From Ampelocalamus luodianensis (taxonomy: Eukaryota > Streptophyta > Magnoliopsida > Poales > Poaceae): a stretch of 64,000 bases of DNA. The stretch is from positions 31,836,165 to 31,900,164 of the forward strand of contig CM070639.1 in the NCBI GenBank assembly GCA_036346255.1, given 5' to 3'. Positions 1 through 11,337 of this stretch are shown in pieces (position 1 is the stretch's first letter; every line of letters starts with the position of its first letter). A program made the position numbers and the translations under genes. A model generated the notes under the pieces. That model had not been told where the DNA came from and did not search any database. It was given only the letters and a program-made list of their open reading frames with translations.

Positions 1-205
1 ATAATCAACTAACTTTGAAAGGAGAAGAGAGGGGAACAACTTTTTCGAAAATTTAACAAGAATAAGGCAAGATGAGCAGGCTAAGATAGGTAAGGAGTAA
101 AATCTGAGGATTTACTTAAGTTTTCATAATCCACTTGTCATTTTGAAAATAAGTTTTCAAAATATCCTAATGACGACCGAGCTAGGGTTTCTCACGGTCG
201 GCCTG
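1..205 (-). mobile_element. E1: 5' leader of a minus-strand gypsy element (partial)
   Basis: This stretch lies just inside the primer site of E1 and resembles the E6 leader near 56310-56512 almost line for line (a shared purine-rich segment, then an 'aagataggtaagga' motif, then 'aaaatatcctaa'). It is therefore the untranslated leader between primer site and gag of an element whose coding part lies left of the window. No coding potential is visible. Assignment rests on similarity to E6 and on the adjoining LTR. Confidence 0.8.
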
Positions 206-217
206 AAATTGATACCA
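206..217 (-). other. E1 primer binding site (degenerate)
   Basis: Read on the minus strand the site begins TGGTATC, as in the tRNA-iMet type site TGGTATCAGAGC, but the inner half is changed. It sits 4 bp from the LTR edge at 222, the same spacing as in E6, so position and partial match agree. Confidence 0.7.
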
Positions 218-221
218 ACTT

Positions 222-3200
222 TGTGAGGACCCGGTTTATTTGGTTTGTAATGCTTACCCAATCATCTGGCCCTAGCATCACAAAACAAATAAACCAAGCC
301 TCGAGACATGTATACTTCCCAGAACTGCAGTATACACACCTCTACACAAAATTATGCATCAAATCCATACACGAGAGGTTACAATAACAAAACTACAATA
401 AATACAACAGAATGAACTTACAAGATAAATAACAAACTACACAGTGGAAGCAAAAGCCATAAGATGGCGATAAATAAAATAACCAATTAGTGTGCCTTTA
501 CCCACAAGGCAACCAACCAAGACCGCCAAGCTAGTCGTCAAACCATGACACTTCTCACAAAGGGAAACCCTTGGGGCTCACCTTCTTCCTCTGCAACAAA
601 ACATTAAGCAAAGCACTGAGTACAAGATTGTCTTTGTACATAAACCGAGCGTGTAAGGGTATGAACTATAATTTAACTACATGCAAGCTTTATTTAAGTG
701 GAGGGCTCTGGACTTACTTTTAGCGAGAAAGCAAGTTTTCTTTGCAATAATGTAATAGTTTTGAAAGCGGTTTAACAATTCAAATTTTATTTGCGAAATA
801 ACAGCGATCTGATGAAGTAGTAACAAAAGACATCCTAGAGATGACCAACCCAATGGCCATCACAACAATAGTATGAACACCGGTTCATACCAACCCATCA
901 AGTTTTAATTAAATGTTGTAGTCTAGTTCTCATGGGGCGTATCCGGCGTGTCCATAACCTGGGGCGAGGCTATTCGAATAGTTTTAACCTGCGGGGTGTA
1001 CCAATGTACCCACACTTTGACCGCCTTTCCACGACCACGGTTAGCATACTTCCTTTGGTATGCGTGCGCGGCTAAGTCTAACATGGCGTTTTCCAATATT
1101 GTGTATCAACTACGAGCGCTCGTATGGATAGAAATCCATACGCTTACATGGTAAAGCCGAAAAGACAACTACCCACTCGGGATAAAGCTTTTGGACAACT
1201 ACCATGCTCCCACCTCCGTCCCTCCTGCGACCCCTGCGACCCGGAGCCATACACGCCAAAGTACTAGGTCAAGAGAGGTCCATATACTCTAGTGTGGTTA
1301 TGCGCAAAAATGCTCGATGCGGTGGCGCAAGTAACTTCGGTCCTTAATTGACTCGGGCACCTTTCGGTCACACCAAAAGCACACCAACTTACCATTGTGC
1401 CCAAGTCCAAATCATTTTGTTTTATTTTTAGTTTTCACAAATATCATATACGAAGGTGAAAAGGTAAAGATATAATAATTTGTGTGATCAAAGTTACCGA
1501 CTAAATCGATAACCGCCCAATTCTCTGGTATCTAAGCATGGCTAAGCATCATATCGTAAATACAAATAAAAGACCTAAATCATTCACGGGCTCTAATTCA
1601 CCGATGAGAATAATATTCCTAAGGTAGTGGCGAGGGTGAACAATTTGAGAGCAACAATGCAATGGGATTAACTACCTCTAATCGACAAAATTACTTTGAC
1701 ACAAAAGCATGCATACATACAAGTTAAGCAAAATATTAGACTTGAAAATAATGGGAATGAACTGGATATGATCAAACTGCTTGCCTTTGCTTGGTTTGAG
1801 ATATTTGACTTGCTGCAGAGGATCACTCTCGATAACAAGGCCATCTAACGATAAAAACTGCCAAAGCGAAAAACAGCAAATAAACACCAGAATACCAAAA
1901 ATATCCAAAAACTTAAATAACAACACAGAAGATAGATCATGAATTCAGGAACAACAAATTAGCAGATTCGGAGATTATTTAAATTAGTTAGGATTTCTTA
2001 TTACTGTTCTTTTCAAACTCACTTTTTCTCATATTATCATACAGTCAAAATTAATCCTCTTATATGTTCAATTCTATCGGCAGACTTAGATGGTGATTGT
2101 GCACACATCTATAAGCTAAGAAGCAAATTACCATATTTTAAATAGCTCACTATTCTATAAAACCTTTTACTGTTATAAGCTTATTTAGACCTACAAATTT
2201 GCTTTTGGAATACTGACTAGTCCATTAGCGAACTAATAATTGCTAAACAGATTTCTAACCAACTTTGGCCTCTGAGACTTAAAGAGGTTCTTAACTACTA
2301 GATTTAGCAAAACACAACCGACTGTCATTTTTATTAGCTTCAGGTTACTGGCTGTACACTACAAAAGCAAGACTTCTCTTTAGACAGGAGTGTTACAACT
2401 AAACTTTCTTTTTAACTCAATTGCAGTATGGCTAACTAGATTGATCAGAAGAACATACACCCAAATTGCTAGTATGAAAATTGGTTGGAGTGAGAAAAGG
2501 GTTCTTGACATTCCAATTTGACTCCAAAACCCCTTTGCTTATCCCTGCTAACCAACTTATCCTAAAAACTATACTGCCTCTACAACTAGATGTCAAATAT
2601 TCATTTAATTAACCAATTGTCAAACATGCTAAGTGATTTCATTAGCTAATCAAAGGGTGCAAATGTATTTCACCTAGAACACAAGATTGTCAGCTCCAGA
2701 CAACACAGAGAAGACTTGATTTCACGACAACGAGAAAATTACAGAGAGTTAGAGTCTAACTTACTCTCAAAACTCAACTTACATCTTTGATAATGCAAGT
2801 GAGTGAACTAATAGCCATTCACAAGATTGATTAGTACAATATTTGGCTTAGGGAGTGGGCCCCACTGTCATAGAGAGTGAAAGGAAGAACAGAGAGACAG
2901 ACAAGGGATGGCTCGGGCGTGCTCTGGCCGAAGTGGAGCTGAGGTCGTCGCCGGCGACGGAGCGGCGGCGAGACGGCAGCGATGGCCAAAATGGAGTGCC
3001 AGGGGGCTAGTGAGACTAGAGGAGGCGGAGTTGTGATTTGGGCGGCTTTGTGGTGGCGGCAAGAAGCGGCGGCGCACGACCAGAAAAGGTGAAAAGGGGC
3101 GATGGCGCGGAGAGGAAGGAGGTGAAAAATAGTGCGCGCATGAGCACCGATGATGTACACGAGCATGACTAGGTGATCGGCGAAGCGAGGAGGCACCAGG

Positions 3201-4414
3201 AGAGGCATCCCACGGTGACCGGGCGCGGAGGTGACCAACAGCGGCAACCTAGGGAGGAAAGCGAGCGAATGAGTGATGGGGTTAGATAGAGGAGGTACAA
3301 GGATGCTCACGGCGGAGAGAATCGGGCTCGGGCTCGCTAAAGAAGATACGGCGGAGAAGGCGGTGGAGGCGGAGTTGGGGAAGAAGCCGTGTGCATGCTC
3401 CTCGATGGCGGTTCCTCCAAATAGATGGAGGTTTTGCTTCTCTAGTCAAGGGCGCGCGTGACGCGGTTGGCCGCGAAGAGGATCACCGGAGTGGCGAGGA
3501 CACGAGGTGGTGCTTGCGGCGATGTTTGGGCCGTGGAGCTTGGTGGAGAAGATGCGGAGAGAGAGAGAGAAAACCGAGGAGATGAGCTCTCGGCGGCTTA
3601 AGTAGAAGGAGGCGGAGGTTGCGAGGTGGAGGTAGCAAGGGGCGGCGAGGTGACCGGCGAGTTGGCGTGGCGCGCATGCGGCGGCGTGTATCTTGTGAGC
3701 GCGAAAAGCCTTGAAGCGGCGTCGTGGCGTTGGTGCCGCGTGGAAGCGACAACTGCCGGTGGGGCAGAGCCGTCGGCGCGCAGAGGAGGTTGGCTCGGTA
3801 AGTTGGCGCGATCAAGCGGTCGGGAGTTTGGGTCGGTCGAGTTGAGTCGGGCTCGGGTTCGAGCAGATGAGCGATGAGTGGCTAGGTTTAGATTTTAGAA
3901 TTTGGATTTAACTTTGACCGAAAACAACCAAGTTTGACCGGGCAGTTTGAACTAGAAACAAAATTCGAAAAATTCTAAATATTTTTGTGGGCACTCTTAG
4001 GTTCTTAAAGGACTTAGGAAAAATAATTTTAAATACTTTGTATTTTAAAAATTTGCCAGAATTAAATCATATTCAAATCTGCAATTGGGATTTGTTTTGA
4101 ATTTTGGGGAAGGCAAAATCACTCCTAAAAATTTGGTAAAAATAATGATAATTCAAGATAAATAATCTAGTATTTGAATAAATTATTTTTAGAAATTTTT
4201 GTTCTTACATTTTTCTGGAATTCAAATAGAAATGGAATGTAAGTTTAAAAGGTTTGAAATTTCCAACACAACTTCAATACAAAACATCCAAAAGTTTAAA
4301 ACTGTGCACAAGATTTTGGGAAATCATGAGCATGATCAAGAGATACAACCAAAAGTTTTTAAATTTTCATCCTTTTATACTTTTAAAATACAAATCCTAG
4401 TTTGGGCTGTTACA
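222..4414 (-). mobile_element. E1: 5' LTR, 4193 bp
   Basis: The LTR begins TGTGAGGACCC and ends GGGCTGTTACA on the plus strand, the same termini as the E5 and E6 LTRs. Transcription would run right to left. From its sense 5' end it contains an AT-rich U3, a GC-rich block (about 2850-3880) with the shared GCCAAAATGGAGTGCC motif at 2985, an AT-rich repeat block (about 1950-2800), the palindromic core CTATTCGAATAG at 970-981, a perfect 8-bp stem-loop at 871-890 (GTATGAAC/GTTCATAC), and a GTACAA/TTGTAC stem at 620-639. No real gene is present; the open frames in the GC-rich block are chance frames. The right flank starts GTCCA; the matching duplication would lie outside the window. Confidence 0.88.
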
Positions 4415-4587
4415 GTCCAACCCCGTGCGAGTGGTCCGGCTCTGTCACGTTCGGGCGCGGGTCCAATCTCCTTGCGCGATATGAGCCGTCGATCTTCAAT
4501 CTAACGGGCAAGGTCGCAATGTTCCATGAGCTGTCCACGTGTACACCTTAATCTCCGCCGTTGGATTTTGATCTAACGATCGAGATC

Positions 4588-5022
4588 AGTGTATGCAATC
4601 GGACAACTCCGGAGCCCTTCTCGATCTCCACCGTTCATTCTTGATCCAACAGCGCCTCCCTTTTCGTTTTAAACTTAAAGGCGCGCTTTTATCTGAGCCG
4701 TCAGATTCAAATCCTACGGCTTTCCTTTTTACCGCGTGCTATTAAGGTCCGCGCTCCTCTGGGCCATTAGATCTTCATCGTGTGGTCCAGATTGGTGTAT
4801 GCATTCGGACGACTCCGGATCCCCTCATGATCTCCGCCGTCCATTCTTAATCTAACCGCGTCGCTCATTTCATTTTGAAATCAAAGGCGCGCGTTTATCT
4901 GGGCCTTTGGATTTAAATCCTACAACGCTCCTTTTTGACCGTGGGCCTTTAAAGCCCAAATTCGGCGAATCGTTGGATTTCAATCGTAGGGTCCATATGA
5001 GTGTATGCAATCGGACCATCCG
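4588..5022 (+). repeat. 206-bp tandem promoter repeats (3 copies) in LTR-B
   Basis: The phrase GTGTATGCAATCGGAC (or ATTCGGAC), followed by a CCGG-ending segment, starts near 4589, 4795 and 5001, exactly 206 bp apart. Each unit also holds a 'ccgtt(g/c)attc..aatc(c)(t/a)ac' inverted motif and a 'ggcgcgc(g/t)tttatct' motif in the same order. The copies are degenerate. They end about 480 bp upstream of the TATA box, so they occupy the presumed U3 enhancer region. Related single copies occur on the minus strand of the E6 and E7 LTRs. Confidence 0.8.
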
Positions 5023-5500
5023 GTTCATTTTCCCATCTTGACCGTAGAAATCAAATCTAACGGTGCTGCATCATCGCATCTAAAAGGGGTGATGTGTATC
5101 CTTTTATTTGACCGTTGGATTCCAATCCAACGTCCAGATTTGAAAGTAGATCCCGAGATTCCTTTTGGGCTCTATTTTAATCTCGATCGACCGTTTTAGA
5201 TCGCACGGCCCATATTTTAAGATACCGATTCAAATCTTTTAATCTCTCTATTTATCACAGCCGCCCATTTCCAATCGGACGGCTGATATTCTTTTGAGCT
5301 TTTATGAAGCGCGCGCGGCTGAGGATGACAAAGGGACCCACATGTCATATTTTGCCTCCCTTCTTCCTTATCTCTGCAGCCATTTACGAGAGCGAGAGGA
5401 GAGGATTATCAAAGATTATGCCACAAATTTTTGGATATTTAGCTAAATAGACACCTCATCAACTCTAGATCTTTCCCTCTTGCCTGTAGCTCAACATCCA

Positions 5501-5508
5501 TATATAAA
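5501..5508 (+). promoter_or_regulatory. TATA box of LTR-B
   Basis: TATATAAA followed by CCCTAG, downstream of the 206-bp repeats and upstream of the AT-rich leader. This is the expected place for the LTR core promoter. Start of transcription would be about 30 bp downstream. Inferred from sequence and context only. Confidence 0.55.
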
Positions 5509-8274
5509 CCCTAGCTTTTAGTTCTTTGTTACCATTGTTGACCATGAAGCTCATCCTCCATTGTTGTCCAGTGGAGTTTCTTGCTCTTGTCCATTGCTTA
5601 TCCACCTTAAGCACTGGTTTTACGTTGCAATAAAGATTGGCTATCTTTTGTAGGTTAAATCCAGAGTTTATTTCTCTGTCAATTCACTTCGGTTTTCAAA
5701 GTCTGTGGTGTCTTTCCTTTACTGGTAAGCTAAAACCCTAGTTTCTAACATCTTGAGCATCTTAATGACCTTAGAAGCTGCTGTGAATCATTCTTTTGAG
5801 CATCAGTAGCTTCAACTTGCTTCAAAATGAAAAGTTGTTATTGTAACTTTTCGGTTTTCCATGTCATTTTCAAGACCTAGGGTTTCTCCTGTCGACTTGT
5901 TATCCTAGTTAGGTTTAAACTAAATCCTAGTAGCATAACAAGTTATTCTTTTAATCCTTGTTATCATCTATTTAGGTTGATAACAGAAATCTGCCTCTGT
6001 TCCTTTTTGTCGGCTCAACCGACAATGCAAGTTTCTTCGACTTTTGGTAATCTAAGCGATCGGGTTAGATTAAGGTTGGTTTAGGATATTAATTACCTAA
6101 AGATCATGCTAAGTTTCATTTATGAACTTTTGCATGTTCTATTTTCCTTTTCCAAAAGCGCAATCTGTCTGTTTTGACTCTTTTAAAAATCTGAAAACTG
6201 GAACTTTGCACTAAACCCTAGTTTCTATCTTTTGAAAACAGTAGTTTATAAAATGGGTTAGTATCACTATTATGGGTAGTTATGGCTTAAGCATATTGTC
6301 AATCATGCATTTCCAGATTGATCATGCATATTTCTTCCATTTTGGACTTATTGTCAGTTTTGGTATTTATTGGGTCTTATTGCTTCTTTTAGAATCAGTT
6401 CTGTTGAAGCAATTGAATATATTTCGAGCAACTGAACTCTGCATGAGAGGTTTATTATTATCAAGGCAAGCTTCCTCTCTGCACCATGTTGAGCCCAAAT
6501 TTTATACAATAGATTTTCTAAATCCAGTGACAACTGTGCATGCTATTTTTCTGAAAATACAAAGTATGATCTGTTAGTACTTAGTTATGACCTAACATGA
6601 TGGATTACCTCAATTATCACCATACACTCAACCTTAGCATAGTACTGTATATTATAACCTATATTTTTAGTTTTGGCTTAGACATGCAGTCTAGAGATTT
6701 TAGAGTTTGACAAGCATATCTTGTCAAACATGGGAATCACAAATGAACTTTTGGTATTTTAAACTCTTTGTCCAGTTTCTTTAAATCAGACTTGAATTTG
6801 AAATTTAAATTGATCTGGACAAGAGGAAGCTAGTGATGGTGCTTTTGGGCACGAGATTGGGTTTTGTGGTGGACTTGTCCGGGTTAATTAAGGACCGAAC
6901 TCTGACTATTCAATTCAAGTCCCCCACGTACTTCCACATGCAGTGTATGGGTGCTATTTGGTTAAGTAAAATGTTAAGACTATTGGGTTGGAAACAGGAG
7001 AGTAAGAATATGTGTATTGACCTTGTATGGCATAGATGCTTTGGTGCGATGACTGCGTTGTATGCCATGTGAGCTTGTATGTCGATGTCGGATGTTCTTA
7101 GAAGGGTGAGGCGTATATGTGCTCCGTAGCATATCGATACCTTAATGGTGCCGATTGCATCCTAATATGGGTAGTGAGCCGATTCGCATTTAATTGTTTG
7201 GATCGGCATTCGGCGCAACATGTGTGCCGGTTAGCGGATGCTATCGATCGTTGTTTAAGCGAGATCAGCTCACACATGGGGTCCAACTCAATAGTGTTTG
7301 CTTGTTGAAAAATACCAAATCTTAGTTTCCCGATCGGCATACCAAAGGAAGTATGTCATCATTCGGAGGCATCCGAAGGCAACGGGCTAGCTAAGTCATG
7401 TGGTAAAGATGTACACCTGCGCAGGTATAAAGCATTCGAATAAGCGTGTCCACGGTCATGGGCGATAACTTGAATTGATGTCACTGTATAGAAGTTTTGA
7501 TTTTCAAAATCTGGTTTCGGTTTTTGGGTGTGCATGAGGATTCATGCCTTGCATCTTATTACAATTATGTCATTTACTTACATTTCTAAGCAAACTTTGA
7601 TTTATTAACTTGCTTTATCAAAATTTAGCATTTGTAGGTTAGGATGTATTGCTTTATGCAAATCTGAACCTTTATACCTTCCTGTTGTAACCTTATGCAT
7701 ATATAAATTCTACTCCCTTGTATAGGCTCCAATAACCACTTTCTTTTATTAGTTTGTGTAAGACTTCTTTGAGTACATACGTACTCAGGTGCTATCACCT
7801 ATTGTTGCGGTGAGGATGGTTATCTTTATGAAGTACCCGTTAGCGCCGATCGGGGTGGCGCTAACGAGTAAAGCTACTTCTTTCCTCCACGCAATTGCCT
7901 GCAGGTGGATGAGGCCATTGGTGGACTTTAATATTTTGTTTTGCTTCATTGTTAGACTTTTGAAGTGACCAAGTCACTTAATATTGTAGTACCAAACCGA
8001 ATGTTGTAAACTTATGTTTAATTATGTCAATGTATGACTTGTATGTATTTGATGCAATGTCGATGAAGGATATATATATGCAATGGTCGTTGATCCTGGG
8101 AACCATTGTGAGATATATATATATCCGGGGAATCCTGTTTATTGGAATTGTCACTTGTTAAATTTATATCTTTAGCATGATCTTTAATAAAGGGGCAGTA
8201 TTGTTCCTTCATTAACAATTGTGCTACAGTATGAATTTAATTAAGTACATTTCCAATAATCCGGGGCGCCCACA

Positions 8275-8680
8275 GAACCGTTGCCTCCCGAGTCGAGGAA
8301 CGTCCTAGGAAATTGAATAGCCTATTCTAGCAAGACCGGATTTCTGAATCCGAACCCTCTGTGTATTTCTGCATCAGTCCTAGATCACTAGCTAGTGCAC
8401 ACAGTGAAAACATTGTTGATAACTAGTTCGAATCATGAAATAACATTAATAAATAACTGAGTACTAGCCTTATGACCACTTATTACAAAAGAGGTTCAAA
8501 GACCTTAAGTCTCACAGCAGCGGAAATAAAATGATAAACTCCATGGTTGACTGATCGAATCGCCCTGTGGCATTCAACTTGGGGAACGCAGCCTAGTACT
8601 CTAGGAAGCCTTCGTTGAAATCACATGTGAAGTAGTCGTAGTCATTCTTGACATCTTCGTAGACTTCTGAGACTTGTTTT
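8275..8680 (-). mobile_element. LTR-C: minus-oriented LTR remnant
   Basis: Reverse-complemented, this stretch matches the 3' end of the E2 LTR: a 'ctagctagtgat..aggact' segment, then 'atacacagaggg', upstream of which lies the 'cttcacatgtgatttcaacga' type segment. It is thus the U5 end of an E2-related LTR in the opposite direction, cut on the right by LTR-D at 8681. The left boundary with LTR-B is not resolved. No gene is present. Confidence 0.55.
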
Positions 8681-8970
8681 TGTAATACTTCGATTTATTC
8701 TATAAAAGAAAGCGTTCAAAAGAAAAATTAGGAATAAGAAAAAGGAGATTTCTGAAGTTTTTCGGTAACCTAATCCTTAGGCCTTGGCCTAGGAGGGGTT
8801 GGCCACCAATAAAAGGAGGGGGGGAAACCCTAGCTGCTACAGTACTGCCGCCCTGGTACTGTAGCACCGCACTGTAGCAATCCCCCCTACTGCTATGCCA
8901 AGAGGAGAAAGGGAGGAGAGGAAGGAAGAAGAAGAAAGGAAAGAGAAGAAGGAAGAAGAAGAAAGGAAAA
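8681..8970 (+). mobile_element. LTR-D, first part (U3 and promoter)
   Basis: Starts TGTAATACTTCG, the reverse complement of the E4-type LTR end (GGAGTATTACA), so this is an E4-family LTR reading plus. It contains a CCACCAATAAAAGG promoter-like segment at about 8802 and a run of purine triplets. It stops at GAAAA (8966-8970), where LTR-A is inserted, and resumes at 11338 with the same five bases. Confidence 0.8.
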
Positions 8971-9348
8971 TGTAACACCCTAGCCCAACATGAGCATGGA
9001 ATGCTACTAAGCTAACAATATAACAAGTTTAAAACCATGACACTTTACTAAATTCCAGCAGAACCTCCTGTGTTTAGCTAACTATACCGGGGGTACAAAC
9101 AAGCACAATTATCAAAATTAAACAAACCAACATTTAGTATAAACTATAGGCAATCAAGATGTAACACCCCAGCCCAACATGAGTCTGGAATGCTACTAAA
9201 CTAACAATATAACAAGTTAAAACAAAGACACTTTACTAAACTCCAGCAGAACCTCCTTTGTTTAGCTAACTATACCAGAGTTTCCAACAGGTATAATTAT
9301 CAAAATTAAGCAATCCAACATTTAGCATAATCAATAGCTATTCATGAT
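8971..9348 (-). repeat. 190-bp direct tandem duplication at the LTR-A edge
   Basis: The LTR start (TGTAACACCC(T/C)AGCCCAACATG...) occurs at 8971 and again at 9160. The two units align along their whole length with scattered changes. The duplication includes the LTR terminus itself, so the inner copy carries a second, internal LTR end. Confidence 0.85.
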
Positions 9349-9761
9349 TTACTAAGTGACTAAAGCATAATCACAAATATTCAAAAAATATGCTACTCAT
9401 CATTATTACAAATAGTCCAACGCGTAAACTTAACCACAATAAATCTTTTAAGAAGTTTGCTCATTTATTAAGGCATGATCTGAATTTTAATCAACTATAA
9501 AAGGTTCATGGCAGTGTGTGTGCGAACATAGAGCTACTCCCTCCCATGCATGTCGTTCTTGGATTGGGTACCTAAAACAACAACAACAACAACAAGAGTG
9601 AGTCCACAGACTCAGCAAGTACATATAAAAGACATTATAATACAAAATTATAACATCAGCATCCATTTCCAGAACTTTACATTAAACCATACCACATGCA
9701 TATACAATGCTCAAGGGATACCTTCTCTTTATCTCTTTGTGCATTTTACTGGTAATGCAAT

Positions 9762-9899
9762 GTATGCAACCGTCGCTGCATACCCATACCTGTGCTTGCA
9801 AGAGCATGGACCAATTGCCCAATACTCCACAAGTAAAGGGGACCTCAAGCCCACACTCCTCAAGTGTGGGAACCTCAAGCCCGTCATATACATGACGGG
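9762..9899 (-). repeat. Stem-loop array in LTR-A
   Basis: Perfect stems occur at 9762-9783 (GTATGCA/TGCATAC), 9850-9870 (CCCACACT/AGTGTGGG) and 9880-9899 (CCCGTCAT/ATGACGGG). The last two are separated by the repeated spacer 'aacctcaagc'. Stem sequences differ while each stays self-complementary, as in the E3 and E4 arrays. The array lies in the presumed transcribed leader. Confidence 0.75.
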
Positions 9900-11337
9900 G
9901 ACCTCAAAGATATCTATGCTTCGCCATCACATGACCAAGCCTCAACATGATCTCAATATGCACATGCACAATTACTCTATTCATCATCAACATGCCAAAA
10001 GCAATAACATCATACATGAGTAGAACTTAGTCATACTTTGAGCATTCATCATTATTAATACAAAAATCATGCCAATCACCATGCATCGCTATAATGAAAC
10101 AAATACACGCAAACATGGTCAAGCATTCACAATTAATCTATCAATCAATGTACTTGCCTCAACCGTGCAAGAGCGAAGGATGCGAAGAGGACGTTGCCCC
10201 TGGAACCAATCCCCCACAAAAAAGTTAAGTTAACAAGCACTCTAAGATAACAATACTGGACCAAAACAAAGCTAAAAGCACTTACAAAAAAAACTATACT
10301 CTCTCGCGCAACCCCAACTCCAAAATCCTAAACTGCAGTCTGTCCCCTCGACAGACAGTCATAATCAAAAATTCATATCTTTTAGTACAGAGATCCAAAT
10401 GGGGTGTTCTTGGACTCCCTAGAAATATTATCAAATCCTCCATCTAAACCTAGCTGGTGAGCCTTCCAGATTTGGCAATTTTCTACCCCTACCAAGCTGA
10501 TGAACAGAACAGCTAATTCACGTTGGGTTTCTGGACAAAGATATTAAAACTATCATAACTATCAGTATAATTATACAAATTTCGTGTTCTTTAGCTTCCC
10601 TGAAATATAAGACAATTATCTACATCTTTCATTATAGTGAGACCTCCGAGAAATTTCTTTAGCTATCCGTTTATGTCTCATTACTAAACACTGTCAGAAT
10701 TGTAGCAGATTTACGGAATAGCAGCGCTACGAAATTCATAACTCCTAAACCAATCGTCCAAACGATGTGATCTAATACTATATTGAAAGCTAGCGACATC
10801 GCCCACAACTCTCTAGGAGGCGGCCAGAACAGAATCCGCACTTAACTTCCTCAAAAACGTCGACCATTACTGACTGTTCTAAATAGATCTATTACGACAT
10901 CGGCTAATTAATCAAATACACCACCAAAAGAATGGGGATCGGGATTACCCTTGAAGAATCCACTGTCTAAAGCGATGAACACCACGCGATCCCTCTTCCC
11001 CTCCCTTCTCTCTTCTCCCCTTCCTTCTTCTTCTTCTTCTTCTTGGTCGGCAGCACCCAAAGGAGGCGGCGCAAGGAGGCGGGGCAGCTACTGTTCGTAG
11101 GGTACTGTAGCAGTGGCGGCTACTGTAGCACGGCGTGCTACAGTACCAACCCTAGGGTTTCTCCCTCCTTTTATTGGTGGCCGGCCCCTCATGGGCCTCC
11201 TAGGCCAAAGCCTGAGGCCCAGGTTGTCGAAGAATTGCAGAAACCCCCTCTAATCCTCTGTTAATTCTATTATTTTTTTCTAGTTGGTCCCTCTCCCTAA
11301 TTCTTTCTTTTCACTTAAATAGACTTGGAGTATTATA

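Larger units (their letters stand above)
4415..8274 (+). mobile_element. LTR-B: plus-oriented LTR fragment, about 3.9 kb
   Basis: No coding region is visible. The segment has the organisation of the long LTRs in this window but reads left to right: a promoter-like region rich in inverted 'ccgttggattt..aatcc' motifs (4480-5290), a TATA box at 5501, a long AT-rich leader, the conserved TTCGAA core at 7432-7444 and the GAGTACATACGTACTC stem-loop at 7771-7786. The left end is cut by the E1 insertion. I place the right end at 8274 because the sequence reaches ...CGCCCACA there and then changes character. The left boundary is firm, the right one tentative. Confidence 0.6.
8971..11337 (-). mobile_element. 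LTR-A: solo LTR inside a same-family LTR, TSD GAAAA
   Basis: Begins TGTAACACCC and ends GGAGTATTATA, the same termini as the E4 LTRs. It is flanked by GAAAA at 8966-8970 and 11338-11342, a clean 5-bp target duplication. No gag-pol, primer site or purine tract is present, so it is a solo LTR left by recombination between two LTRs. It reads on the minus strand, opposite to the LTR-D copy it interrupts. Notable parts are a duplicated first 190 bp, stem-loops at 9762-9899, and a minus-strand AATAAAAGG promoter-like motif at about 11165-11175. Short open frames inside it are not genes. Confidence 0.88.

Noticed and set aside
3483..3877. Overlapping Arg/Pro-rich frames on both strands in the E1 LTR
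   Set aside because: Low-complexity frames in a GC-rich LTR block, not conserved in frame in the E3, E5 or E7 LTRs.
4415..8274. Host gene promoter and first exon (TATA box, CCCTAG leader)
   Set aside because: No coding frame follows; the shared TTCGAA core and GAGTAC stem-loop show it to be LTR sequence.
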